The notes: generated by a model from the letters alone, not told the origin. Shown: positions 1-5,936, numbered from the stretch's first letter. The stretch is 11,767 bases of DNA from a bacterium (GCA_028711875.1 JAQTRJ010000034.1:1-11767), one strand, 5' to 3'. Made by a program: numbers and translations.

Positions 1-190
1 TGATAAAATCCGCATTGGATTTCGCTCGATGAGCCTCGCGATGTTGCGCACCGACAGAAGTTCCACTTCGCAAGAATTGCCTACCAATCACCTGTGCGGT
101 AGTAGTTTTCGGCAGTGATCCATAGAGACGGATAATCCGTAGTGCATAATCCCGCGTGCGTTCCCGTAGAGTGAAATTCTTGTCTTCCAT
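1..190 (-). CDS. Four-helix-bundle protein (S23 / 23S rRNA IVP family), N-terminal half, partial
   Basis: The reading frame starts at an ATG whose complement is at 188-190 and runs 63 codons off the left edge without a stop. The visible protein begins MEDKNFTLRERTRDYALRII and has RSGTSVGAQHREA at residues 41-53. The R-S-G-T-S-V-G-A..REA segment is the hallmark of the four-helix-bundle family first named from open frames in rRNA intervening sequences; members are usually near 120 residues, so about half is present. The biochemical role of free-standing members is unknown. The gene follows tdk with only about 40 bases between, and that gap is mostly a 7-bp tandem repeat. There is no clear Shine-Dalgarno site, only a GGCGAG too far upstream. 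The family assignment is firm from the motif; function is not. Confidence 0.85.
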   Translation of the reverse strand, partial: MEDKNFTLRERTRDYALRIIRLYGSLPKTTTAQVIGRQFLRSGTSVGAQHREAHRAKSNADFI

Positions 191-210
191 CACACTCACG
201 CTCGCCTTTT

Positions 211-238
211 ATCGCTCATCGTTCATCGCTTATCGCTT
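211..238. repeat. 7-bp tandem repeat, four units of ATCGYTY
   Basis: Four consecutive heptamers can be read on the plus strand: ATCGCTC, ATCGTTC, ATCGCTT, ATCGCTT. The array fills the space between the end of tdk and the start of the four-helix-bundle gene, and it overlaps the end of tdk: the tdk stop codon (complement of 230-232) and its final arginine codon are made from repeat units. A second, unrelated heptamer array lies on the other side of tdk at 839-874. Confidence 0.8.
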
Positions 239-835
239 CTTGATACTCAGAGCGAGTTGTTCTTTGTCGGAACTCATCGGCGCGGGCGGAACGAAGCATT
301 TGCGGCAGCGCGGTTCGTAGGCTTCGCGCGCGCCGACCAGCACCCGCTCAGTGGATTCCACGATCCGCTGCGTGTGTTTGGCGGGATTGCCGCACTGCAT
401 GCAGATGGCGAGAGTTTTATCAATGTATTCGGCAACGCAGAGAAGTTGCGGGATGGGTTCGAAGGGCATGCCGCGATAGTCCGTGTCGAGACCAGCGATG
501 ATCACGCGTTTGCCCTCGTCCGCGAGCTGCTGCACGACCTCCACCAGATTCAGTCCGAGAAACTGCGCTTCGTCCACGCCCACCACGTCGGCGTCGCGCG
601 CATAGTCGAGAATTTCGTAGGGCGATTCAATCAGCCGCGACGGAATCACCAGCCGCGAGTGGCTGACGATTTCGGTTTTCGCGTAGCGCTGGTCAATCTG
701 CGGCTTGAAAATCTCGACGTGCTGCCGCGCGATCTGCGCGCGCACCAGCCGGCGGATCAGTTCTTCGGTCTTGCCCGAGAACATCGGCCCGCAGATCACT
801 TCAATCCATCCGGTATTGCGAGGAGAAGGATGCAT
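230..835 (-). CDS. tdk: Thymidine kinase (type II, TK1-like)
   Basis: Phosphorylates thymidine (and deoxyuridine) to the monophosphate with ATP in cytoplasmic pyrimidine salvage. The 201-residue protein has the P-loop GPMFSGKT at residues 16-23, the DEAQF motif at 88-92 with E89 as expected catalytic base, and the structural zinc site C145-x2-C148 and C177-x2-C180, all diagnostic of the TK1 family; about 190-200 residues is usual. The ATG at 833-835 is chosen because the core begins within ten residues and the next methionine is inside the P-loop; no Shine-Dalgarno site is visible before it. The C-terminal tail after the zinc site (about 20 residues) is unremarkable and ends in a heptamer repeat. 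It lies on the same strand as cdd and udk but is separated from them by a HEPN gene and repeats, so co-transcription is doubtful. Confidence 0.97.
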   Translation of the reverse strand: MHPSPRNTGWIEVICGPMFSGKTEELIRRLVRAQIARQHVEIFKPQIDQRYAKTEIVSHSRLVIPSRLIESPYEILDYARDADVVGVDEAQFLGLNLVEVVQQLADEGKRVIIAGLDTDYRGMPFEPIPQLLCVAEYIDKTLAICMQCGNPAKHTQRIVESTERVLVGAREAYEPRCRKCFVPPAPMSSDKEQLALSIKKR

Positions 836-838
836 GAA

Positions 839-874
839 GAAAATCCGAAATCAGAAATTGGAAATCAGAAATGA
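839..874. repeat. Degenerate 7-bp tandem repeat (GAAATCA units)
   Basis: Starting at 839 the plus strand reads GAAAATCC, then GAAATCA, GAAATTG, GAAATCA, GAAATGA: one 8-bp and four 7-bp units. It sits just 3 bases upstream of the tdk start codon (in minus-strand terms) and occupies the place where a ribosome binding site would be expected. Such GAAATC-type arrays are seen in intergenic regions of many uncultured bacterial genomes; I recall this from general experience and cannot check it here. Confidence 0.75.
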
Positions 875-961
875 GATCATTGTAGGGTGAGACTGCGTCC
901 GCCGACTTTTCAACAAAACTCCCGCCGGTCTCCGACCGTTTGATAATCTCACGCTCGCGGC

Positions 962-988
962 GGCAGGCGTCTTCTGTCTTCGCCTGCC
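962..988. repeat. Inverted repeat, 8-bp perfect stem, in the HEPN-tdk spacer
   Basis: GGCAGGCG at 962-969 pairs perfectly with CGCCTGCC at 981-988 around an 11-base pyrimidine-rich loop. A smaller hairpin, CGGTC-TCC-GACCG, lies in the same spacer near 925-937. The larger hairpin is about 60 bases downstream of the HEPN stop on the minus strand and could end that transcript, but no T-tract follows on either strand, so a standard intrinsic terminator cannot be claimed. The rest of the 836-1047 spacer shows no gene. Confidence 0.5.
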
Positions 989-1047
989 CCGCTTTCCGAA
1001 TCTGGCCGGGCACGCGAAAATCGGAGGACACGTGCCTCGGCGGTACA

Positions 1048-1815
1048 CTACGCTGCCTCGAACTTTGGAGCGAAGTACCTCATGATGAATTCGCGTGTGA
1101 AACGCAGAAAGTCTTCCACGCGTGGCTTGTCAACCTCATCATATTTGCCATGCGCTGCATTGTTCCGAAGTTGACCATAGGCTGATATCTGGCGAAAAGT
1201 CACAGCATCATAAGCACTCGCCTTGTGCAATCGCTGATTGAATTCATTCATGCTCGGCTTAGGCACCTGTTCACCCTTATATTGAACTTCCCACATCGTC
1301 CTTAGTGTTGACTCCATGGCGCCACCGACCAGCACACATGCCGCAACGTGATAGTCATTGAGAAGTAAGTGTTCTGCCTGATCGAGAATATCGGCCATAG
1401 AATCAGCAGTTGCCACAATTCTCGGATGAATCAAAAGACCGTTGGCAAAGTCCCGTTTTGCAGCCTTTAAAATACCAAGAAGAACATCAGGAAAAAGGTC
1501 TCTGCCGAGGCACATCCTATCAAGCAGCAATAGGTAGGTTTCAGAGTTCAGATAGGTAAAAAAGACCCGTGCAGATGCTGCTATGCTGGCGTAATCAACC
1601 GTGAGTTTAGATGCCACAATTTTCCCTACATCACGAAAGGGCATATAGTCAGCAAGCAGTTGCTCAGCCTCGGCGATTAGAAGATCGTTGATGCGTACAA
1701 GTTCGCTTATCTTCACGAAAGTAGTCTCTATGTTGGTATTTAGAATTACGCAAGTAGCCCTAGCTGCACCGTATTGTCGGGATAACCAATCAGGGTGACT
1801 CTGGAGAGCCACCAC
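1048..1815 (-). CDS. HEPN-domain protein (Rx4H motif), probable imported defence or toxin-type gene
   Basis: The C-terminal half has the layout of an alpha-helical HEPN/DUF4145-like domain: a helix at residues 154-172 (DYHVAACVLVGGAMESTLR) and then QLRNNAAHGKYDE, in which R217 and H222 form the R-x4-H motif that in active HEPN proteins makes a metal-independent RNase site. The N-terminal 130 residues are helical by appearance and unrecognised. No MNT nucleotidyltransferase antitoxin partner is adjacent. The coordinates use the first in-frame start, GTG at 1813-1815; a GTG at codon 34 (V34, KISELVR follows) is also possible, and neither has a good Shine-Dalgarno site. A 60-base sample (1381-1440) is about 43% G+C against about 65% in the glycolytic genes, which points to recent transfer. 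RNase or abortive-infection function is inference; it could also be a regulatory HEPN protein without catalysis. Confidence 0.75.
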   Translation of the reverse strand: MVALQSHPDWLSRQYGAARATCVILNTNIETTFVKISELVRINDLLIAEAEQLLADYMPFRDVGKIVASKLTVDYASIAASARVFFTYLNSETYLLLLDRMCLGRDLFPDVLLGILKAAKRDFANGLLIHPRIVATADSMADILDQAEHLLLNDYHVAACVLVGGAMESTLRTMWEVQYKGEQVPKPSMNEFNQRLHKASAYDAVTFRQISAYGQLRNNAAHGKYDEVDKPRVEDFLRFTREFIMRYFAPKFEAA

Positions 1816-1848
1816 CGGGTGACAAAATGGCCAACGTAACTGAACTTA

Positions 1849-1889
1849 TGTCCACCATTGTCCACCATTTTGTTGACGTCAACAAAATG
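1849..1889. promoter_or_regulatory. 24-bp perfect palindrome joined to a doubled 10-bp repeat, upstream of the HEPN gene
   Basis: CATTTTGTTGAC at 1866-1877 is followed directly by its exact reverse complement at 1878-1889. Abutting it, TGTCCACCAT occurs twice in tandem at 1849-1858 and 1859-1868. A further inverted pair, ACAAAATGG at 1822-1830 and CCATTTTGT at 1865-1873, extends the symmetry toward the gene. In minus-strand terms the cluster lies about 35-75 bases before the HEPN start, where an operator would be. On the minus strand the palindrome contains TTGACG, a possible -35 box, but I see no convincing -10 at the right distance. Confidence 0.6.
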
Positions 1890-1929
1890 ATCTTTGTAAC
1901 CACCTGCAAACTCCTGTTCGCATCTGCTC

Positions 1930-1949
1930 GGGCACAGCATGTCGTGCCC
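1930..1949. repeat. Imperfect 20-bp palindrome, REP-like
   Basis: GGGCAC at 1930-1935 pairs with GTGCCC at 1944-1949, with one mismatch and one G-T pair in the 8-base centre AGCATGTC. It is followed by CTAC. The element at 6396-6415 has the same plan (G-rich arm, palindromic centre, CCC then CTGC), suggesting one dispersed family. Confidence 0.55.
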
Positions 1950-1952
1950 CTA

Positions 1953-1985
1953 CCCCCCTTTCATCCCCCCTTAGGATAAGGGGGG
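1953..1985. repeat. C-rich hairpin element, copy 1 (downstream of the cupin gene)
   Basis: A C6-TT-TC-AT lead-in is followed by CCCCCCTTA (1965-1973), loop GGA, and TAAGGGGGG (1977-1985), a perfect 9-bp stem. In minus-strand terms it begins about 11 bases after the cupin stop codon and might limit that transcript, but no T-tract follows. A related element with the same lead-in (C6-TT-G-AT-C6) lies at 2389-2417 on the other side of the cupin gene. Confidence 0.6.
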
Positions 1986-1996
1986 AAAGTAGGGAG

Positions 1997-2326
1997 TCAC
2001 ATCATCGCCAAATAGTCTTCCCGCACGGGCGAGAAGACCTCGATCACCGCCGTCTCTTCGAGCGCCTCGGCGGAGTGCGGGACGTTCGAGGCGATGTTCC
2101 AACTGTCACCGGGCTTCGCGATGAGGATTTCGCCGTCCACGTCAAACCGCAGCGCGCCCTTTACCACATAGCCGGTCTGCTCGTGCGGATGCTTGTGCAT
2201 GGGAACCTTCGCCCCCTTCACAAACTTGACTTCGGTGAAGTGCATGCGCTCGCCGTGGACGAGCGTCTTCAGCCGCACGCCCGGGAGCAGTTCATGATAG
2301 CCGTCGGGATTGGCGGTGTAGAACAT
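1997..2326 (-). CDS. Small single-domain cupin, KdgF-like
   Basis: Numbered from the ATG at 2324-2326, the 109-residue protein is one cupin barrel. Motif 1 (GAKVPMHKHPHEQTGYVVKG, residues 38-57) holds metal ligands H44, H46 and the following H48-E49-Q50; motif 2 (KPGDSW....VPHSA) supplies the second histidine at H84. The HxHPHEQ signature and small size are typical of the KdgF/pectin-degradation cupin group, whose founding member linearises unsaturated uronates, but many relatives are of unknown substrate, so only the fold and metal site are secure. A GTG 13 codons upstream (2363-2365) is possible, yet it falls inside a repeat unit, so the ATG (preceded by GAGACAACC) is preferred. It follows udk on the same strand after a 162-base repeat-filled gap and is flanked by two related C-rich hairpins. 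Confidence 0.88.
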   Translation of the reverse strand: MFYTANPDGYHELLPGVRLKTLVHGERMHFTEVKFVKGAKVPMHKHPHEQTGYVVKGALRFDVDGEILIAKPGDSWNIASNVPHSAEALEETAVIEVFSPVREDYLAMM

Positions 2327-2360
2327 GGTTGTCTCGCAGTATCGTTCACGTCGAAAATCG

Positions 2361-2485
2361 CGCACAGCAGTGCGGCACTACGAAGCAACCCCCCTTGATC
2401 CCCCCGCAAGCGGAGGGAGAGAAGAGCGCATATCCATGCGGCGCTACGAAGAGAAAATCGCGCACAGCAGTGCGGCGCCACGAAG
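2361..2485. repeat. Three-unit small-hairpin repeat family between udk and the cupin gene
   Basis: Three units end in GCRCYACGAAG: 2361-2385, 2427-2451 and 2461-2485. Each begins with a 5-bp stem and 4-base loop: CGCAC-AGCA-GTGCG (first and third) and CGCAT-ATCC-ATGCG (second). The stem's top pair changes from C-G to T-A with pairing kept. Units one and three also share the preceding GAAAATCG, giving a perfect 24-base direct repeat at 2353-2376 and 2453-2476, exactly 100 bases apart. The remaining part of the spacer is the C-rich hairpin at 2389-2417. Confidence 0.75.
2389..2417. repeat. C-rich hairpin element, copy 2 (upstream of the cupin gene)
   Basis: The lead-in C6-TT-G-AT is followed by CCCCCCGC (2400-2407), loop AA, and GCGGAGGG (2410-2417), an 8-bp stem with one mismatch. 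It has the same orientation and lead-in as the element at 1953-1985. It is inserted between the first and second units of the small-hairpin family. Confidence 0.55.
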
Positions 2486-2488
2486 ACT

Positions 2489-3157
2489 TCATCCTTTCAA
2501 GAGATCGCGCACCTTCGTCACCAGCATGTCCACGCCGACCGCGTTTAGCCCGCCCTGCGGAATGATGATGTCGGCGTAGCGCTTGAACGGATCCACGAAC
2601 TGCTCGTGCATCGGCCGCACCTGTTTTTCATACTGCTCGAGCACCGCCTGTAAATTGCGGCCGCGCTCGGCGATGTCGCGGCGGATGCGGCGCGCGAGGC
2701 GGATGTCGGCATCGGTTTCCACGAACACGCGAATGTCCATGAGGTCGCGCAGCCGCGCGTCCTCGAACACCAGAATCCCGTCGAGAAAGATCACCGCCCG
2801 CGGATGAATCTCCTGCACCGTGTCCGAGCGCGTGTGATGCGTGTAATCGTATTCCGGCATCTGCACCGGCCGCCCGGCCAGAAGCTCGTGCAGATGAGCG
2901 AGCAACAGATCGTTGTCGAAGGCGTTGGGATGGTCGAAGTTCACCAGATGACGCTCGGCCAGCGGAATGTGCGAAAGGTCGCGGTAGTAGCTGTCCTGCT
3001 CGATGATGAGCATCTTGTCCGGCCCGAGCGCGGCTTCCACCGAGCGCGCGACCAGCGTTTTCCCGCTGCCGCTGCCGCCGCAAATGCCGATCAGGTGATA
3101 GCCCGTGCGTCGCGCGGTGCGCGCGCCGGGCGGAGGAGAGTAGGTCGAGGTGGGCAT
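2489..3157 (-). CDS. udk: Uridine kinase
   Basis: Phosphorylates uridine and cytidine to UMP and CMP, the salvage step after cytidine deamination. The 222-residue P-loop kinase has GGSGSGKT at residues 27-34, the D55-SYYRDL segment after strand 2, NFDHPNAFD at 73-81, EYDYTHHTR at 102-110 (nucleoside-binding loop) and an arginine-rich lid RLARRIRRDIAERGR at 153-167, followed by VDPFKRYADIIIP near 188-200. This order is that of bacterial Udk (about 210 residues); a proline- and arginine-rich extension of roughly 18 residues precedes the first strand. The ATG at 3155-3157 starts 4 bases after the cdd stop, with no Shine-Dalgarno site, so translation is probably coupled to cdd. Confidence 0.96.
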   Translation of the reverse strand: MPTSTYSPPPGARTARRTGYHLIGICGGSGSGKTLVARSVEAALGPDKMLIIEQDSYYRDLSHIPLAERHLVNFDHPNAFDNDLLLAHLHELLAGRPVQMPEYDYTHHTRSDTVQEIHPRAVIFLDGILVFEDARLRDLMDIRVFVETDADIRLARRIRRDIAERGRNLQAVLEQYEKQVRPMHEQFVDPFKRYADIIIPQGGLNAVGVDMLVTKVRDLLKG

Positions 3158-3161
3158 GAGT

Positions 3162-3557
3162 TTATTTCAGAAATTCCGATGAGAAGGGTCGCGGCAGAAG
3201 ATCGGCCAGACGGGTGGTTTCCCACATGCCCGGCTCGCGCGAAAGCAGGATTTCCACGTCGGGCGCGTAATCCTGAAGCAACTGGCGGCAGGCTCCGCAC
3301 GGTACGGGCGTGAATCGTCCCTCGGCGGCGATGGCAATACGCACAAACGGCCCGCGTTCGCCCTCGGAAATCGCTTTGAACAGAGCCACGCGCTCGGCGC
3401 AGATCGAGAGGCCATAGGAACTCGATTCCACATTGGCCCCGCTGAAAACCGCGCCCGATTGGCAAAGCAGCGCCGCGCCCACACGGTAGCCGCTGTAATT
3501 TGCCGCCGCCTGCTGCCGGGCTGCCCAAGCCGCTGAGACCAAGTCAAGGTTTGTCAT
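3162..3557 (-). CDS. cdd: Cytidine deaminase (homotetrameric type)
   Basis: Hydrolyses cytidine and deoxycytidine to uridine and deoxyuridine. The 131-residue length matches the short tetrameric class. The zinc site is complete: C53-A-E55 (E55 the proton shuttle) and P86-C87-G88-A89-C90, with the substrate-binding GANVE at 40-44 and SYGLSICAER preceding the first site. The C-terminal DLLPRPF is also typical. The start ATG at 3555-3557 gives the usual N-terminus; no Shine-Dalgarno site precedes it. It is the first gene of a cdd-udk pair: the product uridine is the substrate of the next enzyme. Its 200-base upstream region is rich in hairpins (see 3653-3671). Confidence 0.97.
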   Translation of the reverse strand: MTNLDLVSAAWAARQQAAANYSGYRVGAALLCQSGAVFSGANVESSSYGLSICAERVALFKAISEGERGPFVRIAIAAEGRFTPVPCGACRQLLQDYAPDVEILLSREPGMWETTRLADLLPRPFSSEFLK

Positions 3558-3652
3558 AAGGAAAGACCGGAATCATAAACTTTGTCTGGCAATGTAGTAA
3601 AATCAAGGGGGAAACACAACCATACCGTATGACCGCGGCGGTCGCTTGATCC

Positions 3653-3701
3653 CGCCCGGAATTGACGGGCGCAGGGCAGTCGCAAGCGGTTGCCTCGCGC
3701 C
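3653..3701. repeat. Hairpin-rich leader upstream of cdd
   Basis: CGCCCG at 3653-3658 pairs with CGGGCG at 3666-3671 (7-base loop). An overlapping imperfect stem uses GGCGC-AG-GGCA from about 3668 and TGCC-TC-GCGCC ending about 3701. Closer to cdd is an 11-base palindrome CATAC-C-GTATG near 3630. The two larger stems are mutually exclusive, so an alternative-structure leader is conceivable, but no known riboswitch was recognised. No clear sigma-70 promoter was found in 3558-3765. Confidence 0.35.
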
Positions 3702-3714
3702 GTTTATAACACAA

Positions 3715-3738
3715 CGGCTCGGCGAAATCACCGAGCCG
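3715..3738 (-). terminator. Probable terminator hairpin after the PPC/Fn3 protein gene
   Basis: CGGCTCGG (3715-3722) and CCGAGCCG (3731-3738) form a perfect 8-bp GC stem with an 8-base loop, about 28 bases beyond the stop of the minus-strand gene ending at 3766. On that strand the stem is followed by TTGTGTTATAAA, a poor U-run, so termination efficiency is uncertain. Confidence 0.5.
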
Positions 3739-3765
3739 CTGAGAAGTCAACCTTGATTTCGCCTC

Positions 3766-4569
3766 TTATCCGAGGCTGAAAACCTCGCGCCGCCCATCGC
3801 GGGACACAGCCTCGAGTTCATAGGCTGCTTCCGGTCCGGCCTCGCGATCCAGATAGCGGTAGTCCCCGAACCGGGCGGCTCCGCCATGTCCCCGGAAGGT
3901 GGCCACGCGGAGGCGATTCTCCTGTTCCACTCGAAACAGGCTGAAATGGGCCACATCCACTTCTCCGAAGCTGGTCCAGTGAATCGCCGATCCGTTCGGC
4001 CCGCGCCGAACAGCCGATTCCGTCAGCTCAACGGCCCGATGCTCGGGGACGCGAACGGTCAGCAGATACGGCCCGCAGTGGTCGTTGTAGCCGCCGACGA
4101 ACAAGCGATAGTCCCCGGTTTCCAACCCCGTGAGCGTCGCCCGCTCGGTCCATCCGGCGGGCTGTTCATCGCCAGCCGCCCGGCAGCGGCCGCGCCCATC
4201 ATAAAAGGCGAAACTCAGATCGAGAAACTGATCGCGCGCTTCGAGTTCAATTTGCAGCATATCGGCTGGGCCATCGAGAAAAATCCGATATTCCCGGACT
4301 TCGCTGCCGGAAAGCATGCCCGTGCAGCCCGATAAGTCAGCGCACTGGCTGCTTTCGCACGTATTATCGAAGACAACAAAAGGCAGATCATGAATTTCCA
4401 CTGGGGGAAGGGAATCTCCGCCGGCCGGGACTGCCCAACCGGTATGAGGAGATGTTGCCGCAGAGAGGACGGGAATGCCCTGGTTCAAATGCCGTGCTTG
4501 GTGGAGAAGCACACTCAGGATCACCAGCGAGCAGGCACAGATAGCGATTACTATGGCTCGATTTTTCAT
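3766..4569 (-). CDS. Membrane-anchored or secreted protein with PPC-like and Fn3-like domains
   Basis: Numbered from the ATG at 4567-4569 the protein has 267 residues. MKNR is followed by a hydrophobic stretch at about 5-22 (signal peptide or N-terminal anchor). Residues about 82-174 look like a PPC (pre-peptidase C-terminal) beta-sandwich: EVREYRIFL near the start and ETGDYRLFVGGYNDHCGPY near the end, with scattered cysteines that could pair outside the cytoplasm. Residues about 187-267 resemble the Fn3-like module of secreted FCB proteins (IHWTSFGEVDVAHFSLFR ... YELEAVSRDGRREVF). No enzyme domain is present. A TTG start 18 codons upstream is possible but would put charged residues before the signal, so the ATG is preferred. 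It has its own promoter (4656-4684) and a hairpin after it, so it is probably monocistronic. Role at the cell surface is inference. Confidence 0.8.
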   Translation of the reverse strand: MKNRAIVIAICACSLVILSVLLHQARHLNQGIPVLSAATSPHTGWAVPAGGDSLPPVEIHDLPFVVFDNTCESSQCADLSGCTGMLSGSEVREYRIFLDGPADMLQIELEARDQFLDLSFAFYDGRGRCRAAGDEQPAGWTERATLTGLETGDYRLFVGGYNDHCGPYLLTVRVPEHRAVELTESAVRRGPNGSAIHWTSFGEVDVAHFSLFRVEQENRLRVATFRGHGGAARFGDYRYLDREAGPEAAYELEAVSRDGRREVFSLG

Positions 4570-4655
4570 GACTTTTCGAAACGGAGTGAAGAGCAAGTTC
4601 GACCCAGTGCGGAAAGGAGCCAACAGCCTAAGTCGGCTAAGTAGGCTTCCTATAC

Positions 4656-4684
4656 AAGATACAACCCAGATTGGGAAAAGTCAA
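4656..4684 (-). promoter_or_regulatory. Sigma-70-type promoter for the PPC/Fn3 protein gene
   Basis: On the minus strand TTGACT (complement of 4679-4684) is followed after exactly 17 bases by TATCTT (complement of 4656-4661). Expected transcription start is near 4649, giving a leader of about 80 bases that contains a small AGCCTA/TAGGCT hairpin (4625-4647). Confidence 0.7.
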
Positions 4685-4849
4685 GAAAAATTCAAATATA
4701 ACAATACTTTAAGTAAATAATACTGTTGTTATAACATTTTCTATAGGCCACTTGGGAAATCAGTCGCAACCGATTTTACGTAACAATCGGGAATTCGGAA
4801 CTCGATCGAACAAGGCAATCTCCGCAGGGTCAAGACAGTGCAGTTATCC
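4685..4849. other. AT-rich divergent spacer with inverted repeats
   Basis: This is the core of the 344-base gene-free spacer 4570-4913. It contains ATAACAA (4698-4704) paired with TTGTTAT (4726-4732), a 10-bp palindrome TGTTATAACA (4727-4736), and CCGATT (4770-4775) paired with AATCGG (4785-4790) around a TTACGTAA palindrome. It lies between the -35 boxes of two divergent promoters, so these symmetric sites could bind a shared regulator. No gene was seen. Confidence 0.4.
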
Positions 4850-4878
4850 TTGACTTTGCCCGGCGGAAATTGTAGATT
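4850..4878 (+). promoter_or_regulatory. Sigma-70-type promoter for pfkA
   Basis: TTGACT at 4850-4855, a 17-base spacer, then TAGATT at 4873-4878. Transcription would start near 4885, leaving a leader of about 28 bases before the ATG at 4914. GAGG at 4896-4899 is the only Shine-Dalgarno-like sequence and lies rather far (14 bases) from the start. Confidence 0.75.
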
Positions 4879-4913
4879 GTCATTTTCCGGTAATTGAGGT
4901 TTCTTAACAATTT

Positions 4914-5936
4914 ATGCGACTTGCCATCCTCACCAGCGGCGGCGACTGCCCCGGCCTGAATGCCGTCATTCGTGCCGTGGTGCGCACCGCTACCGATCGC
5001 CATGGCTGGGAATGCGTCGGAATTAAATACGGCTGGAAGGGACTTGCGACCGGCGAGATGATTCCGCTCCCAACGCAGGCCGTATCGGGAATTCTCTATC
5101 GCGGCGGAACGATCCTCGGCACTTCGCGCTTCAATCCGGCTAAGGATAAAGAGACCACTGCGCGGATTCTCGAGAATCTCGTGCTCCATCAGATCGGCGG
5201 AGTGATCTGCATCGGCGGCGACGGGACGCTGCGCGCGAGTCATGAGATCGCGAAGCTCGGGGTGAACATCGTAGGGGTGCCGAAGACGATTGACAACGAC
5301 ATCGCCGCCACCGACGTGACCTTCGGTTTTCAGACCGCCGTGCAGATCGTCACCGATGCGATTGATCGCCTGCACTCGACCGCGGAGTCGCACAACCGGA
5401 TCATGATCCTTGAAACGATGGGCCGCAACACCGGCTGGATCGCGCTCGCGGCAGGACTCGCGGGCGGCGCGGACCTGATTCTGATTCCCGAACGACCTTT
5501 CAGCTACGAGAAAATCTGTGAGATGCTGGTCAAGCGTCACGAGCGGAAATCGTTTTCCATCGTGGTCGTGGCGGAGGGCGCGTTTCCCGAGGGCGGCAAG
5601 CCGGTGGACATCGGCGAACTCGACGCGTTCGGCCGGCCCCGTCTCGGCGGCATCGGCTTTGAACTCGCGCGCGAGATCGAGGCGCGCACGAAGATCGAAT
5701 CGCGCGTGACCGTGCTTGGCTACGTGCAGCGGGGCGGCACGCCGGTGGCTTACGATCGGATTTTGGCCACGCGCTTTGGAGTGGCGGCGGTGGAAGCCGC
5801 TTACAACAGGCAATTCGATTGCTTCATCGCGCTGAAGGGCGAAGACCTCGTTCCCGTCCCCATCGCCGACGGCACCGGCAAAACCAAAACCGCCGACGAG
5901 AAATTGTTCGAAGTGGCGAAGCTGTTTTTCGGATGA
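4914..5936 (+). CDS. pfkA: 6-phosphofructokinase, group III (actinobacterial-like), probably ATP-dependent
   Basis: Phosphorylates fructose 6-phosphate to the 1,6-bisphosphate, the committed step of glycolysis. The 340-residue protein opens with the phosphate-donor loop GGDCPGLN (9-16), has GGDGT at 101-105, PKTIDND at 123-129 with catalytic D127, ETMGR at 167-171 and QRGGTP at 272-277. Known of the family: G104 favours ATP while D104 marks pyrophosphate enzymes, and K124 marks group III. Here G104 with K124 is the combination seen in mycobacterial-type ATP enzymes, and the whole chain (for example DRLHSTAESH at 151-160) reads like that group. Length is usual for the group (about 340). It is the first gene after a strong promoter, with an acidic small gene 33 bases behind it. 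Confidence 0.96.
   Translation: MRLAILTSGGDCPGLNAVIRAVVRTATDRHGWECVGIKYGWKGLATGEMIPLPTQAVSGILYRGGTILGTSRFNPAKDKETTARILENLVLHQIGGVICIGGDGTLRASHEIAKLGVNIVGVPKTIDNDIAATDVTFGFQTAVQIVTDAIDRLHSTAESHNRIMILETMGRNTGWIALAAGLAGGADLILIPERPFSYEKICEMLVKRHERKSFSIVVVAEGAFPEGGKPVDIGELDAFGRPRLGGIGFELAREIEARTKIESRVTVLGYVQRGGTPVAYDRILATRFGVAAVEAAYNRQFDCFIALKGEDLVPVPIADGTGKTKTADEKLFEVAKLFFG

Noticed and set aside
257..874. 205-codon plus-strand open frame over tdk
   Set aside because: Antisense to a full tdk with intact catalytic and zinc motifs.
1746..1940. 64-codon minus-strand open frame upstream of the HEPN gene
   Set aside because: It runs through the palindromes and overlaps the HEPN start in another frame; no ribosome binding site or recognisable sequence. 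A small antitoxin here was considered, but nothing supports it.
4830..5813. 327-codon open frame on the minus strand over pfkA
   Set aside because: pfkA on the plus strand is unmistakable; the antisense translation is low-complexity in Arg, Ala, His and Asp with no recognisable motif.
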